Shown: one piece after another, positions 27,218-27,325 of the stretch
How the letters are laid out: each line of letters begins with the position of its first letter
How positions within the stretch are numbered: position 1 is the first letter of the stretch
Virus record (IMG/VR): IMGVR_UViG_3300027714_000096
Location: 1-27,325 of that record
Strand: one strand, 5' to 3'
DNA: 27,325 nt
Source: a virus
The notes under the pieces: model-generated
What the model was told of the DNA's origin: nothing
Seen by the model: the letters and a program-made list of their open reading frames with translations, nothing else
Databases searched by the model: none
Program-made: the position numbers and the translations under genes

Positions 27218-27325
27218 GCATCTTTCTTCATCTTTTTCTCTGTTCAATTGTTGCTCCTCCTCATCGGTGAAAAGCTTGCCTCTCTCAATGGACTGGATCT
27301 CCATGCCTTTCATGCCTTTGCCAAA
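27212..27325 (-). CDS. C-terminal fragment of a small early protein, cut by window edge
   Basis: Thirty-seven codons are open from the right edge to TAG at 27212-27214, ending ...REKDEERCR. The visible part is charged (SIERGKLFTDEEEQQLNRE), similar in character to the 54-aa protein at 24744-24908, and both end beside or inside a type II palindrome. The start lies outside the window. Confidence 0.5.
   Translation of the reverse strand, partial: FGKGMKGMEIQSIERGKLFTDEEEQQLNREKDEERCR

Overview
The window is part of a tailed double-stranded DNA phage genome (Caudoviricetes). It carries a large terminase, a portal, a prohead protease/scaffold, a capsid-like protein cut by the left edge, a tail fibre, a holin-like protein and a phage-type sigma factor. 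All genes but two lie on the minus strand, so transcription runs right to left. The DNA is AT-rich. Late genes mostly have AGGAG/AAGGA ribosome sites, while many right-hand genes start after an AT-rich AAGATTATG leader. Several lipoboxes point to a diderm (Gram-negative type) host; the host cannot be named. A sulfotransferase, PhoH, 2-oxoglutarate oxygenases and GIGT-repeat fibres are common in aquatic phages, so an aquatic origin is an inference only.

Layout on the minus strand, right to left. (1) 27325-22723, early-type region: many small genes with two recurring promoter types. Four strong sigma-70-like promoters (TTGACT or TTTACT, 17-nt spacer, TATACT) share leader and upstream sequence. 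Three extended -10 promoters each have a 25-bp imperfect palindrome over the -35 region. Three copies of a GC-rich hairpin containing a 24-bp palindrome sit just downstream of tiny genes for single-helix membrane peptides, and DnaA-box-like inverted pairs follow. Two gene families are duplicated here. (2) 22722-22395: a non-coding AT-rich stretch with five tandem TTAAA repeats of 12-13 bp, a candidate origin. (3) 22394-20776: PhoH-like ATPase, glycosyltransferase and a membrane micropeptide, beside a plus-strand pair including a HEFAH zincin-like protein. (4) 20200-14560: zinc-ribbon protein, late-type sigma factor with a four-Cys insert, a 373-aa partner, sulfotransferase, C2H2/ERCC4 nuclease and TerL, in close succession. 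(5) 14534-8861: portal, a large virion-like protein, tail fibre and a small associated protein. (6) 8889-6384: two adjacent 2OG-oxygenase-like genes and a tubulin/FtsZ-superfamily GTPase. (7) 6365-4169: holin-like and other membrane proteins and lipoproteins. The last gene is a lipoprotein with its own sigma-70-like promoter and terminator. (8) 4044-1: head genes, a Cys-rich 37-aa peptide, the protease/scaffold with a possible nested scaffold start, a decoration-like protein and the partial major capsid protein.

Plausible programme (inference): host RNA polymerase reads the early modules and the isolated lipoprotein gene. The phage sigma factor then switches on the late block, possibly through AGTGTA...ATATACA elements that sit almost at the start codons of several genes. 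No tRNA, rRNA, CRISPR, integrase or recognisable endolysin was seen.
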